Of a stretch of 64,000 nucleotides of DNA, positions 40,474-49,816 are shown piece after piece. The position numbers were made by a program, and so were the translations under genes. The notes beneath the pieces are model-generated. The model had not been told where the DNA came from. It worked only from the letters and a program-made list of their open reading frames with translations, and searched no databases. Source of the DNA: Scortum barcoo (Eukaryota; Chordata; Actinopteri; Centrarchiformes; Terapontidae); assembly GCA_023238725.1 (NCBI GenBank), contig CM041546.1:24312085-24376084 (forward strand), in the 5' to 3' direction. Each line of letters opens with the position of its first letter. Within the stretch, counting starts at the first letter, position 1.

Positions 40474-40495
40474 AAAAAAAAAAAAAAAAAAAAAA
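40474..40495. repeat. A22 homopolymer run
   Basis: Twenty-two uninterrupted A bases lie 136 nt downstream of the 67-nt exon's donor. They may be the remnant of a retroposed tail or a simple slippage run, and no flanking element was recognised. Confidence 0.95.
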
Positions 40496-41131
40496 CATTG
40501 TTTGTGGCTTTAACACAGGGTGTCCACGAGTGTGATATTTTGATACACCTTAATTTTTCATGAAAATCAATTAAAATGAAAAATAAATTTCATTCACACT
40601 ATAACATTAACCTGTCTCTCCAGTGGCTCTCATTGGCTAAATAATCAAGCCACTGAAATCCACAACTCTGTGTGTGTGTGTGGGAGGAGACTAGGACATG
40701 GGCCTCCGTTCTCGTGTTGATGAAATCTTATTCTGGTGATATGGTCTTATACTGCTAACTAAGGAGTGAAAACCTGTTGGTTAGAGCAAAGTTTAAATTA
40801 TTTAAGCAGTTTAATGAAGCAGTGAAGAATATAAACAAGATAGTTTTTTAAAGTTGTATCAACTTTTAAAGCTTCTTGGTTGTAAGTTTTACTGCTTAAT
40901 ACTGCTTATCCCAGAATTAAACAGTTGGTCTGAGGTTCTTATTGCTGGATAGTATAAGACCATTCCACAATACTTCAGCTGGTTTAAGCTGGCGCAACTT
41001 CTTTTGGTTTTAATCAGTTGACTCTCTAATTTTTCCAAAATGATCTTAAACTTTCATGCTTCTCTGACTTGTCTTCTCAAGTTGTCTTTTTTCCTATCTG
41101 TCTCCATCTGTATATATGCAATTATCTTCAG

Positions 41132-41205
41132 ACTTCTTACTTATTCTTTCCCTTTCGGCACCTATTTTCTCTCTCTCTGTCCTCCTTCCCTCTCCTCACC
41201 TCCAG
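41132..41205 (+). promoter_or_regulatory. Extended pyrimidine tract / AG-exclusion zone before the 142-nt exon
   Basis: After the AG at 41130-41131 there is no other AG until the acceptor at 41204-41205, a 74-nt AG-free zone. The tract is mostly C and T and includes a CTCTCTCTCT core and several TCCTT/TTCCC blocks. A plausible branch sequence, CTTAC, has its A at 41139, about 67 nt from the exon. Long AG-free zones with a distant branch point and CUCUCU motifs are known features of exons repressed by polypyrimidine-tract-binding protein. Regulation by that protein here is an inference. Confidence 0.55.
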
Positions 41206-41347
41206 TACGGAGGAGGGTTTTCAGAGCTCGGGCAGCTGTGGAGGAGTGGTCCTCTCTTGCACTGACAAGCTGAACAGACGCACTGTGTTGGTTCGACCCG
41301 TCAGCAAGCAAGACACTTTCAGCCACTTCTCTGGCTTTTTCCCTCCT
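41206..41347 (+). CDS. vps13b: vps13b alternative exon B, 142 nt (counterpart of human exon 28)
   Basis: The acceptor ctcacctccag precedes 41206 and the donor CCT|GTAAGA follows 41347. One base (T) completes a serine codon, followed by 47 codons in phase 0. The translation runs TEEGFQSSGSCGGVVLSC, then TDKLNRRTVLVRPVSKQDTF and SHFSGFFPP. I recognise CTDKLNRRT...VRP(V/I)SKQD...SGFFP as the longer alternative segment of VPS13B. It is 75 nt (25 codons) longer than the 67-nt exon, matching the difference between the two main human isoforms (4022 and 3997 residues, from memory). The two exons share a C(G)G..L.C-like motif, which hints at an old exon duplication, but the similarity is too short to prove it. 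Confidence 0.93.
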
Positions 41348-42427
41348 GTAAGAATCCAGCTCTTCTCCTTTTTAGTTAGGTCTGCGTAGGCTTCATTAAC
41401 AGTGGCTCAAAAGAGTTCTGTGTGCTCCTCAGAGATGTACTTGAATTTGGTTTACTATTTTAGTACTGATTCGAAATTTTGCACTGGGACTGCAATCACA
41501 GTAACGGTCACAAATTATTTAAATCATTCACATAATGACCCAAAGGAAAATACCTCTTGGGTTGTTATAGAACACACTCTGAGGAATGTGCTCTAACGTA
41601 CTCTATTAAAATGTGTTTATATATTTGCTTACATTTTGTTACAGAAGATCTCCCAAAATGGGGCAGATTCAATGCTTTTAGAATTTTTTTTAATTTAATA
41701 AATTATTTTATTAATCACTTTAAAGTCCACTGTTACTGAACGTTTTCACAGACTTTACCCTGATGTCTTAAAGAGACCTGCTTTCTTTTAATCATGCCTT
41801 AGTTTGGGATTATTTTCTTTTACTTAATGGCTATTTAAGTGCTTTTCACCCAGTATTTGCTTTGCAAATTACAAGATTGGAGATCTGGCTTTTCAGTTAA
41901 ATGAGAAATAATTCAGGCTTTGAGGACAGCTGCTGTCATTAATTGTTTTTAAGACTTTATGCGTTTCATAAAGAGAGTTGATTAAATTATCCAATCTGAA
42001 TTACTGCACAGAAAGTGAATAAATTTGCTCTAAAACTCTTTTTTGGGGGGAGCTTCAGCTTTGCTTTTATCTGGAAAGTATCTGGAAAGTAAAAGGTCTG
42101 TTTTTTGGTTGAGTTTAAGTGTTTTCCTTTTAAAAATGAGCCTAGTTTTAGAACTACAAATCCCAAATTTTAAATAAATCATTGTTGAAAATAAAAGCTA
42201 GCTTATACAAAATTATCTTTAATGAATTATATCCATGTCTGTAAACCTGACTCAGAGAGAAATTAACTAAATAAATAAGTCTTTTAATAGTAGAAAAATT
42301 GATATATATATTAAAATCTGTTTGTTATTTTATCCAGGCTTACCTCATCCAAGAAATCAGACCAAAACAATACTAAACAGTTACAGTTTTTGTCTGTGTA
42401 ATGATATGCTGTCTCACCATTGGCCAG
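41348..42427 (+). other. vps13b: vps13b intron downstream of the alternative pair (1.1 kb)
   Basis: A phase-0, AT-rich intron from GTAAGA to cattggccag. It contains a short direct repeat of TATCTGGAAAG near 42069-42090. At 42337 it has a stronger-looking acceptor (ttgttattttatccag) than the one actually needed; using that site would add 90 nt with an in-frame TAA. Confidence 0.88.
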
Positions 42428-42700
42428 ACGGCAGCCAAGGTCCTGGAAGGTTCCCATCAGCAGCATGGCTTCCTGTCGATCACCTACACCCAGGCCGTCA
42501 CCAAAAACGTCCGTCACAAACTCACGACCCGGCCTGAGCGCCCAACACGCAGCAGTGCTACCACACCCAGTCAGAGGGTCACCACTGATCCTCTGGCAGA
42601 CAGCTCACCTCAGTACCTGAGAGAAATCCTGTTGACAGCCCAGCCCTTTGATGTGGTGCTGTCTTGTCCCTTATTGGCTACCGTAGCAGGAGTGTTCCAG
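42428..42700 (+). CDS. vps13b: vps13b coding exon (probably exon 29)
   Basis: The exon is 273 nt, 91 codons, phase 0 at both ends, with acceptor accattggccag and donor CCAG|GTAGTA. The translation opens TAAKVLEGSHQQHGFLSITY, then TQAVTKNVRHKLTTRPERP. A Ser/Thr/Pro-rich loop follows (TRSSATTPSQRVTTDPLADS), and the exon ends with an ordered stretch, YLREILLTAQPFDVVLSC. Human VPS13B has the same order of conserved block, variable loop and conserved block. The start was chosen because joining either alternative exon to ACG at 42428 keeps the frame and matches the remembered (T)TTKLLDGTHQQHG junction. The acceptor's pyrimidine tract is weak. Confidence 0.95.
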
Positions 42701-42862
42701 GTAGTAAAAAAGAAAGGGTGTCTGTATTTTAATGATTTATTAAAAGAAGATTTATATTGTATGTCACTGTTTTTGGTAATGAACCAGCCATTAAAACAGA
42801 AAAACGTATGGTATATGACTAATGAATTTATTATTTATATCTTTGACTTCATGTCTTTTCAG
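42701..42862 (+). other. vps13b: Short vps13b intron, 162 bp, stop-free and divisible by three
   Basis: From GTAGTA to gtcttttcag. It is exactly 54 codons long, and no stop interrupts the frame continuing from the exon before it into the exon after it. Read through, it would encode an extra 54 residues rich in Lys, Phe, Met and Ile, unlike the conserved protein on either side. I annotate it as an intron because the remembered VPS13B sequence has no such insert and because it is AT-rich. Confidence 0.85.
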
Positions 42863-43019
42863 GCTACGGTTCCGCGACGCTACAGAGAACGTGGGAAGTC
42901 GGCAGGTCAACCAATGAGAAGCCACACGCTGACGTCTCGCTGTTTGCCCCTCATCTACATCAACAGCAGCGTGATCAGGGTTTTCTGCCCCAGGGCGCAA
43001 GACAAACACTCATCATCAG
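42863..43019 (+). CDS. vps13b: vps13b coding exon (probably exon 30)
   Basis: The exon is 157 nt, with acceptor catgtcttttcag and donor TCAG|GTCAGA. It starts in phase 0 and leaves one base (G). The translation starts ATVPRRYRERGKSAGQPMRS, continues HTLTSRCLPLIYINSSVIRV, and ends FCPRAQDKHSSS. The conserved core GQPMR(S/T)HTLTSR.LPLIY.N.SVIR is recognisable VPS13B, flanked by a basic N-terminal stretch and a polar tail that both look variable. The frame joins the exon before it directly (GVFQ|ATVP) and the exon after it through a split valine or aspartate codon, depending on the acceptor used there. Confidence 0.94.
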
Positions 43020-43577
43020 GTCAGACTACTAACAAACTACTCTTTTGAACTACGCTTTTGAACGCGCGCTTGTGTTTTCACATGGAAAACTTTACACTGA
43101 CGAGACAGGATTATGTCACAGGCAGTTTGAGATTTTTCAGGTCTGCGGTGCCTGTACTGAAGTCTCTGTCATGGCCGACCAGACAGAGCAGAACCGCCAC
43201 ATTAGTATGCAGAGACATTTGCTAAGAGAAATAGTTGAGGTTCTGATTAACAGACCACAGTTGTATACACTCCTACAGAATATAAAATCACTGTCGGAAT
43301 GTCGTAGATGGAGGATTGTTTTGTCTGCTGGTAATAATGACTAACAGTGGTAGGACTACATTTTCAGGGCTCTATATGGCAGTGTTTGCGTGTGTGAGTG
43401 TGCATGCGTGCATATGTGTGTCTACACTGTGTATATCCCACCATGTTTGTCTGTGTGTATCGTGTAGTTTGTGTGTAATCACGTAATTTAAGCATTTGTA
43501 AAACTGTACAAGTAGAATAAATGTATTTAGTGTTTACTGGATATGCATTCAAGTTTCCGTCTGTGTGTGTGTCCCAG
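43020..43577 (+). other. vps13b: vps13b intron (558 bp)
   Basis: A phase-1 intron from GTCAGA to the tandem acceptor cccagtag. It holds TG-rich sequence at about 43385-43475 and near the 3' end. No other feature was seen. A 99-codon open frame at 43045-43344 is unrecognised. Confidence 0.88.
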
Positions 43578-43692
43578 TAGATCCCCATGAGAAAAAAGAA
43601 GACACCCTGGTATTAAAGCTGGGTTCCCTCAGCATGGCTCCTCAGGCTGATAACCCCCTGACCCGCACTGTGCTGCGAAAAGACATCTACCA
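43578..43692 (+). CDS. vps13b: vps13b coding exon with tandem acceptor (probably exon 31)
   Basis: The exon is 115 nt if the first AG (43576-43577) is used, or 112 nt if the second (43579-43580) is used. The sequence is cCAG|TAG|ATC. Two or more bases complete the codon left by the previous exon (G+TA = Val then Asp, or G+AT = Asp). The translation then reads PHEKKEDTLVLKLGSLSMAP and QADNPLTRTVLRKDIY, ending with CA of a split glutamine at donor CCA|GTAAGA. KKEDTLVLK.GS..MAPQADNPL.R.VLRKDIYQ is recognisable VPS13B. I prefer the first AG because CAG normally outcompetes a following TAG. This is the last exon that I can identify in the window. Confidence 0.93.
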
Positions 43693-44442
43693 GTAAGACA
43701 AACTCTCTTCCCACTACAGCTTCTGCTTAATTGACATTATGGGATTATGTGGTAGAAAGAAAAAAATACATTCACTGTCTTCATGAGAAGTGCAGTATTA
43801 GTCCATGTTTTACAGAAACTGCAGTAAGTATAAAAATCAAGATGGTTCACAAGACTTTTATCACTGAGAGTACCTCACAGTTCTTACTCATTTTAACCAT
43901 CAGCTCTGACACCTCTTCTGTCATTAAATCCCATTGCTCTCACACAGCTTTTTTACAGCCTCATTTGAAAACACACTCTGCTAGTAGAATTAGACCACCA
44001 CAAAAGTTGCCATTTGACCACACAGTTCATTAAAGGTGCCACTCAAATTTGTCTGACCTCAAGTCACACCCTGTAAAACCTGTTGTGAGGCAAGTGTTTT
44101 TGGTGTGTGTGTGTGTGTGCACTTGTGTGTTCTCATGATGTTTTCTGTCTCATGGGAGATATTTTAGGGTAGACCAGGTGATAGCGCCACATAGTGGTGA
44201 AGAAGCCCCAGCAATGACAGAGAGCAATGAGTGACACCTTGGGGGTCTGCCGGGCCCTCCAGCTGAAACACAAGACTGTTGACACAAGCCCCCCGTGCCA
44301 TGTGGATCAAAGCTGCTAGGCAGGGAAAATCTGGACTTCTGAGGGAAATAGGAAATAGCTCAGCGCAAAACACATTTCCCTGCTATAGGCAGCTAAGAGA
44401 ATCTGGATTGTGTCATAGCTGCCTCAAAACCGCAGCCCCACA

Positions 44443-44467
44443 GTGTGTGTGTGTGTGTGTGTGTGTG
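44443..44467. repeat. (GT)n microsatellite
   Basis: About 12 perfect GT units. Confidence 0.94.
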
Positions 44468-47400
44468 AGGAGAGCAGTTGTGTGAATGGGCAGATATGGA
44501 GCTGGCAAACACATGTAATGAGGGAGATAAAAGTGGTGCCAAATGCTTTGTGCAGCTGCAAGTGAGATGTGAGCTGACACAAGACGTGAAGTGGAGAAAA
44601 AGGGGAAAAAATAAAGGTGGTGGACAACATAAAGAGAGGAGAGGCCACTTTAGGCTTCATTGCTGCCTTCAGTTGGTAGAAGTGTCACATGCAGGGAGAT
44701 TGCATGGAGCAGGGAGGCAGAGGGGGTCTGGGCCTATGGGCATGTCTGACAATCTAACCATCAAGGCAAGATAGAGGGGAATACCACACTCTACCCAACA
44801 CTGTCCAAATTTCTTCCAGAGTGCCCGAGCCATGTCCCTCACAGTCTCTCATTTACTTGTTTGATGAACTGAGCAAATGTGGTATTGATCAGTAACCATA
44901 GCTACTGTTTTGCAGGGACTTTTGGGGGTATTTTTGTATCCCCGCTAGTTTTACACAGTGCACCGTGCTAAAAATGTTTGATCTTTGTTTTGGTACAAGT
45001 TAGTACGGGATGTAACTACTCTGTATCCATGGAAACTGTCCCTGGATTTATTTTGTTGACATGTTGGCCATGTTGTTATCATGTCAGATGATAAATGATG
45101 ATCTTGTGGGCATGGAAAATAATCTGGAGTTTTTCTCAGACTTTCACCCCAAAAACCAGCTCGACCAGTCATGCAATTTCACCCCATATTGGCCAGTAAT
45201 GTTCTGCCTCTGGTAGTTAGAGGATTGGTGGCTCTGTGGCCGTGGTGCCCACATTCAAGATGTGCATCTGCGCATAGACACAGATCGCCTCGCACGGCGC
45301 TCCACCCTGGCCTGAGCGCACACACGCTACCATGTAGCCCTCCATTCGCACACAGGCGCCATATACGCAGTCAGGCACACATGCACTCACAAACACAATA
45401 ACTTGCCTACACACAGTCATGCCATTCACACCCAAATGCACAATCAACACAACCACATACTGTACATATGCACACAAAAATACACGTATACGTACTCTGT
45501 CACAAACACTAGCAGCAGGCATGGCCGTGTGTACAAACAGACCCACATTCGCTCACCCCCTTAACCTCTACACACAGAAGCCAAGAGTCACCACTTCCCT
45601 CTCTGCAGTGAAACCCAGGAATTATGTCAAACCGCTCTCTGTGTTCATTCTTCCATTCCTAACCATGCATTATCCTCACCACCTTCCCTGTTCACATCTG
45701 CCCTCCAATTTAGGTTGATCACACTTCTTAGTCACATGATTGATAACCCTGAGATCAGGGACTTGTTGACATACCATTACCAAGCACCATTATGTGCTTT
45801 AGCTGTGCTGAGTTCGAGTGCGTGTGCTCCCCCAGGTCGTGTAGAGAAAGTCACTGCGAGAGTCTGTAATCGTGAAAGCCAATGTGTGTTTACAATCTAT
45901 AACCAACTGCGGCTATAGGAAGAAATATGTCTGTGAGTGCCGGTAGCCATTTGCTGCAATTCTGTTTAAAGCCCACCACTAATTACATCCGTTGTCATAA
46001 TTGAATGACTGATCTAAGGAGCCATGCTGTTATTGTCTACTGTACATGAAATGATTGCCTCACAGTGTCTAAAACCATGATTTACTATAATGCCACCCTG
46101 GGAGAGAAGACAAGAGCGAAGGCTAAAATAGCGAGCATGTGTAAACATCCTGACGACACATATCTTGATACTGTTAAACTAACACAGTTTCTGACACACT
46201 TCAAAGCTCCTCAGCTTCCCTTTCAGCCTCAGTATTTTCAGGATACAGTGTGTATTTATCATTTAGAGCAGATAGATTTCTTCAAAGAAGGTAAAATAAA
46301 CCTGTTTGACTGTAAAGCGGTAGAGCTAAGTCGATATTCACCACCAGGTTCATTTGGTAACAATTAACATGGTTTCATTTGATCATGTGATGTTGAATTT
46401 TGTTTCCCTGAAGGCGTGGGTCCCCAGCGGCTTCTTTGCTTAGCAGGAATTATGACACAGAGCTGCAGGCTTCCCCTCTTTCTCCGTCTCCATCTTCAGC
46501 TACAAGGCCGCTGTCAATTTACACAGCTGAAATCATTTTCCTGTCTTGAAAAAGCGGGCTTTTTCCAAGTACATGAGCGCTGGCCCGGGGAATGTCCAGC
46601 ATGCATTCAGCCCTGACTTTCTTGTGGTTTGGGCCCTCTGTAAAATCTCACAGATCTTTTACCCCCCCGCTCCTATTTTCTCTCATTCTCTCTGTCTGTC
46701 TCTCTCTCTCTCCTTTTTCCAATGAGATTTTTTTGGACTTATGGAACACAATTGAAAGTGTTTTGTATGGGGGTTTTCAAGGCCATGGAGACACATGTTA
46801 AAATGTCCAGGGGTGAAGGTTAAAACAGTATTTGACTTTGGCAGCATTTTTGGCCCAGTTTTGACCTTTTATGAATTTATGTAACTTTTAATGATATGAT
46901 ATATCATATGACAGGCAGTACATATTTATTGATGAGACTCACAATAAGAAATAACGGATGATTAGCCAGTTGCATTTAACAATAAGTGGTGTGGTGCACG
47001 TAAAAATGACTTTAAAGACTTTTTTTAACATACTGTGTTGTTTCTTTGAACTGGAAATTAAATCAGAATTTTTTGTTAAATTGTAGCTAAAGATATAATG
47101 ATGAGAAAAAAACAGAATCATACAAAAATAATCCCTCTCAGTCATCACTTATGACCCACTAGAAGTGTGTGTTGGTGTCTGTGTCTGCAGAGACTCTGCC
47201 CTCTGCCTGGATTTTCTTATTTTGCTGTTTTCAGGACGTTTCTGGGCGTCAACCTTTGGGCCCTGTTTCGTAGCCCCCAGCTAATAACAGCGCATAGGAT
47301 CTGAGGAGGTCAACTCTATAAAGAAACATAGCAACCAGTTGCCAGAAGCGTGTGTATTTTGAGTCATGGAGGAATTTGAATATTTATAAACAGCAACTGA

Positions 47401-48124
47401 CAAGTCCTATGCCTTTAAAGATTTTGTATAAATTAAAACATAAAAAATATATACATTAATATTTTTATAATTAATGCAGCTAATTAAATACAGGATTAAG
47501 GATTTTAGTTATAAGATGATTATCAGATTCAACGATCTTACAAAAACCTTGTTTAAAGCATACCATGGCCATTAGTGTTGTTAGAACAACAGTTTCCTCA
47601 CACATGGTCTTCTATTTCTGCCCTTGATTCTGACTCAGTGTTTGTGGTTAGAGTCAGTTTGGGTTGACTGTTGCAGAACATTTGCTATTGGTATAATCCA
47701 AACAATTAAGGAAAAAAAATCTGTTAAATAATAACTATCCAGAGAAAGTTTAAATTATTAAAATTTTAATTAACTTTCTGCCATCTGTGTTTGTCCCTCC
47801 CTGTGTGCCTGCTTGCATCCATGTGTCTGCACGTTTCAATGTGTGTGTCTGTCTCTGTGTGTGTGTGTGTGTTTGTGTCTTAAAATACCCTGCACATTTC
47901 CCGACATCCCCACACCTAGATGACACAGCTCTAGATTCCATCACATACTCAGTTACCTCATGGTCTGTCCAAGGGAGACTCAGGGAGCATCTTGCTCCCA
48001 CAAAATATGTTTTTTGTTTTTTTGTTTTGATTAGTGCACATGCCTGCGTTTCCACAGCAACGGCAGTGCAGGCTGCTGTGTCAGTGGTGAAGCAGAGCCA
48101 AGTCAACATGATGTGGCTGTATCA

Positions 48125-48570
48125 ATGAACTCTCTCTTTCACTCCCTTCTCCCGTGTCTTTTTCTCGCACGCTTTCCATCCATCCTTTATCTCCACCTTT
48201 ATTCTTTTATTTCTTTCTTCCACTGTGCCTTCCCTCTCTCTTACTTTCTTTTTTTAATGAAATTGTTTATTCCTCTTTTTGTTACTTTGTTACTTTGTTA
48301 CTTTCACGCTCCCTTTACACTTCACTAAAATCCCCATATTCCCCCTCTTCTTTTGCTCTTTCTATTTGTCTGAAGTAGCTGTACGTGTCTAAATAGCTCC
48401 TTTTCATACTTCTATCGATCAATTTTCATCTTTCTTACCTTGTTGCTGTCCTTTTTGTTACCTCCCCCCTCCATTTCTGTTTTTCTTTTTTGTTCCTTTC
48501 TGAGTCTCTATATGTATTTGTTATTTCCTTCCTGTCTCTCTTTTCCTTTCCATCTCTCCAGTGTTGGTTA
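48125..48570. repeat. Long pyrimidine-rich (T/C) tract
   Basis: About 445 bp dominated by T and C on the plus strand, with a tandem GTTACTTT triplet repeat at 48281-48303. It yields open frames full of Ser, Phe and Leu that are compositional artefacts. Confidence 0.7.
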
Positions 48571-49805
48571 GACTGGTCCCAGTCCCAGCACACTGTGGTC
48601 AGTAAGCAAGCCCCTTATTGCTGTTGAATGGCTGCCTGGTTAATCCCACATATATGTCCTAATAAGTGGTTGTGATGGGGATCTCCCCTCCACAGATAAA
48701 CACAGGCTGCCGAAGCCAGGATCCTGCCTGTTACTAATAAAATTCCCTGGCAGTGCATTATATGCACCCTTCTCCCCTAGTAACATCCTTGCCATAGCCG
48801 TGTATGTGTGGATATAGCGATACAAGCCAGATAGGGAGATGAGAGTACTCTTTCCCACTACCTCACAGTAAGTGATTTACCTGGTCAGAAACCTTTGGGA
48901 GAGCAGTTAGTCTTCTAAATTCATCCATATTTTTACAGTGCTTATTTATGGAATAAAAAAGTGATTTAGCTGCAGAGCTCTACAGTCAAGTCCTCATTTC
49001 AGGGCCTTAAAGACACATTGATGACATAATTAGACATTGACTGAATGTTTGTTGTTTGCTTTATGTTACAATATTTTAAGTACTCAGTGTAGTCCTCCTG
49101 ACAAACTATGGTACTCTTGACATACTGTACAGTACTACATCTACATACTGTAAAGAACTATAGATGTTTATATGAAGTGTACTGTATAACTCTTACTCTG
49201 TAGTGAACGTGGTATTTGTAGAAACTGTCTTTACATTGTACTTGATGCAGATTTCAAAACATAATCAGTAATTAATAAATCTGTAATTATTCCTTTTCAC
49301 ATATGCTACTTAGATAGATAAATGTTCTATAGAAGTCAGTGGGTTTTGTTACAATGAACACTGAACTGAATATATCCAAGTATTTTTACATTCACAGGGC
49401 ATACAATCTATCCTCTATTCAGTGTTTGTTCATTCATTGCTAGCAGGAGCAGTATTTCTGTTTTTATTAGTTTGAGCCTATAAGATTGAAGGCAATGTGT
49501 GGAATAAAGCTGCTAACAGGCCTTCAGCACATCAGCTCTCTTCAAAGGTGCACACCTGTCACAGCATCAGCAGCCACCTCTGTAAATTCACCGCCGGTCA
49601 CTGGGGTTCACATACTGCTGCTGCTGCTGCGCTCGTAGTGGGATTAGGAGATCCTGCGAGTTTTATGCCCTCTAATCTCTTGTCCTCACACTGGTGCAAA
49701 ACATCGAATGATCCTTTCAGGCGTCTATATGGCAGCTGCAGCTCTCTTATTTTATTTTGATATGAACTGCCATTCTTTTTTCTTTTTTTTTTCCTTTCTC
49801 TTTGG

Positions 49806-49816
49806 GGGGGGGGGGC
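49806..49816 (+). repeat. Poly-G run following a T-rich run
   Basis: A run of 11 G follows about 35 T/C-rich bases. No associated element was recognised. Confidence 0.85.

Larger units (their letters stand above)
40338..41205 (+). other. vps13b: Intron between the two alternative exons (868 bp)
   Basis: From GTGAGG to cctccag. It holds a 22-base A run at 40474-40495 and a short GT run at 40669-40681. The 3' third is strikingly pyrimidine-rich (41050-41205). At 868 bp it is too long for simple steric blocking to explain exon exclusion. The 3' end is annotated separately. Confidence 0.88.

Noticed and set aside
42401..43048. One continuous 215-codon open frame as a single exon
   Set aside because: The conserved VPS13B sequence stops at 42700 and resumes at 42863, with good GT and AG at those points, and the middle 54 residues do not resemble the protein. 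Annotated as two exons and a stop-free intron.
46065..46367. 100-codon open frame with fairly normal amino acid composition
   Set aside because: Looked more protein-like than most, but no family was recognised and no matching splice sites in the phase required by vps13b were seen. Left as a chance frame.
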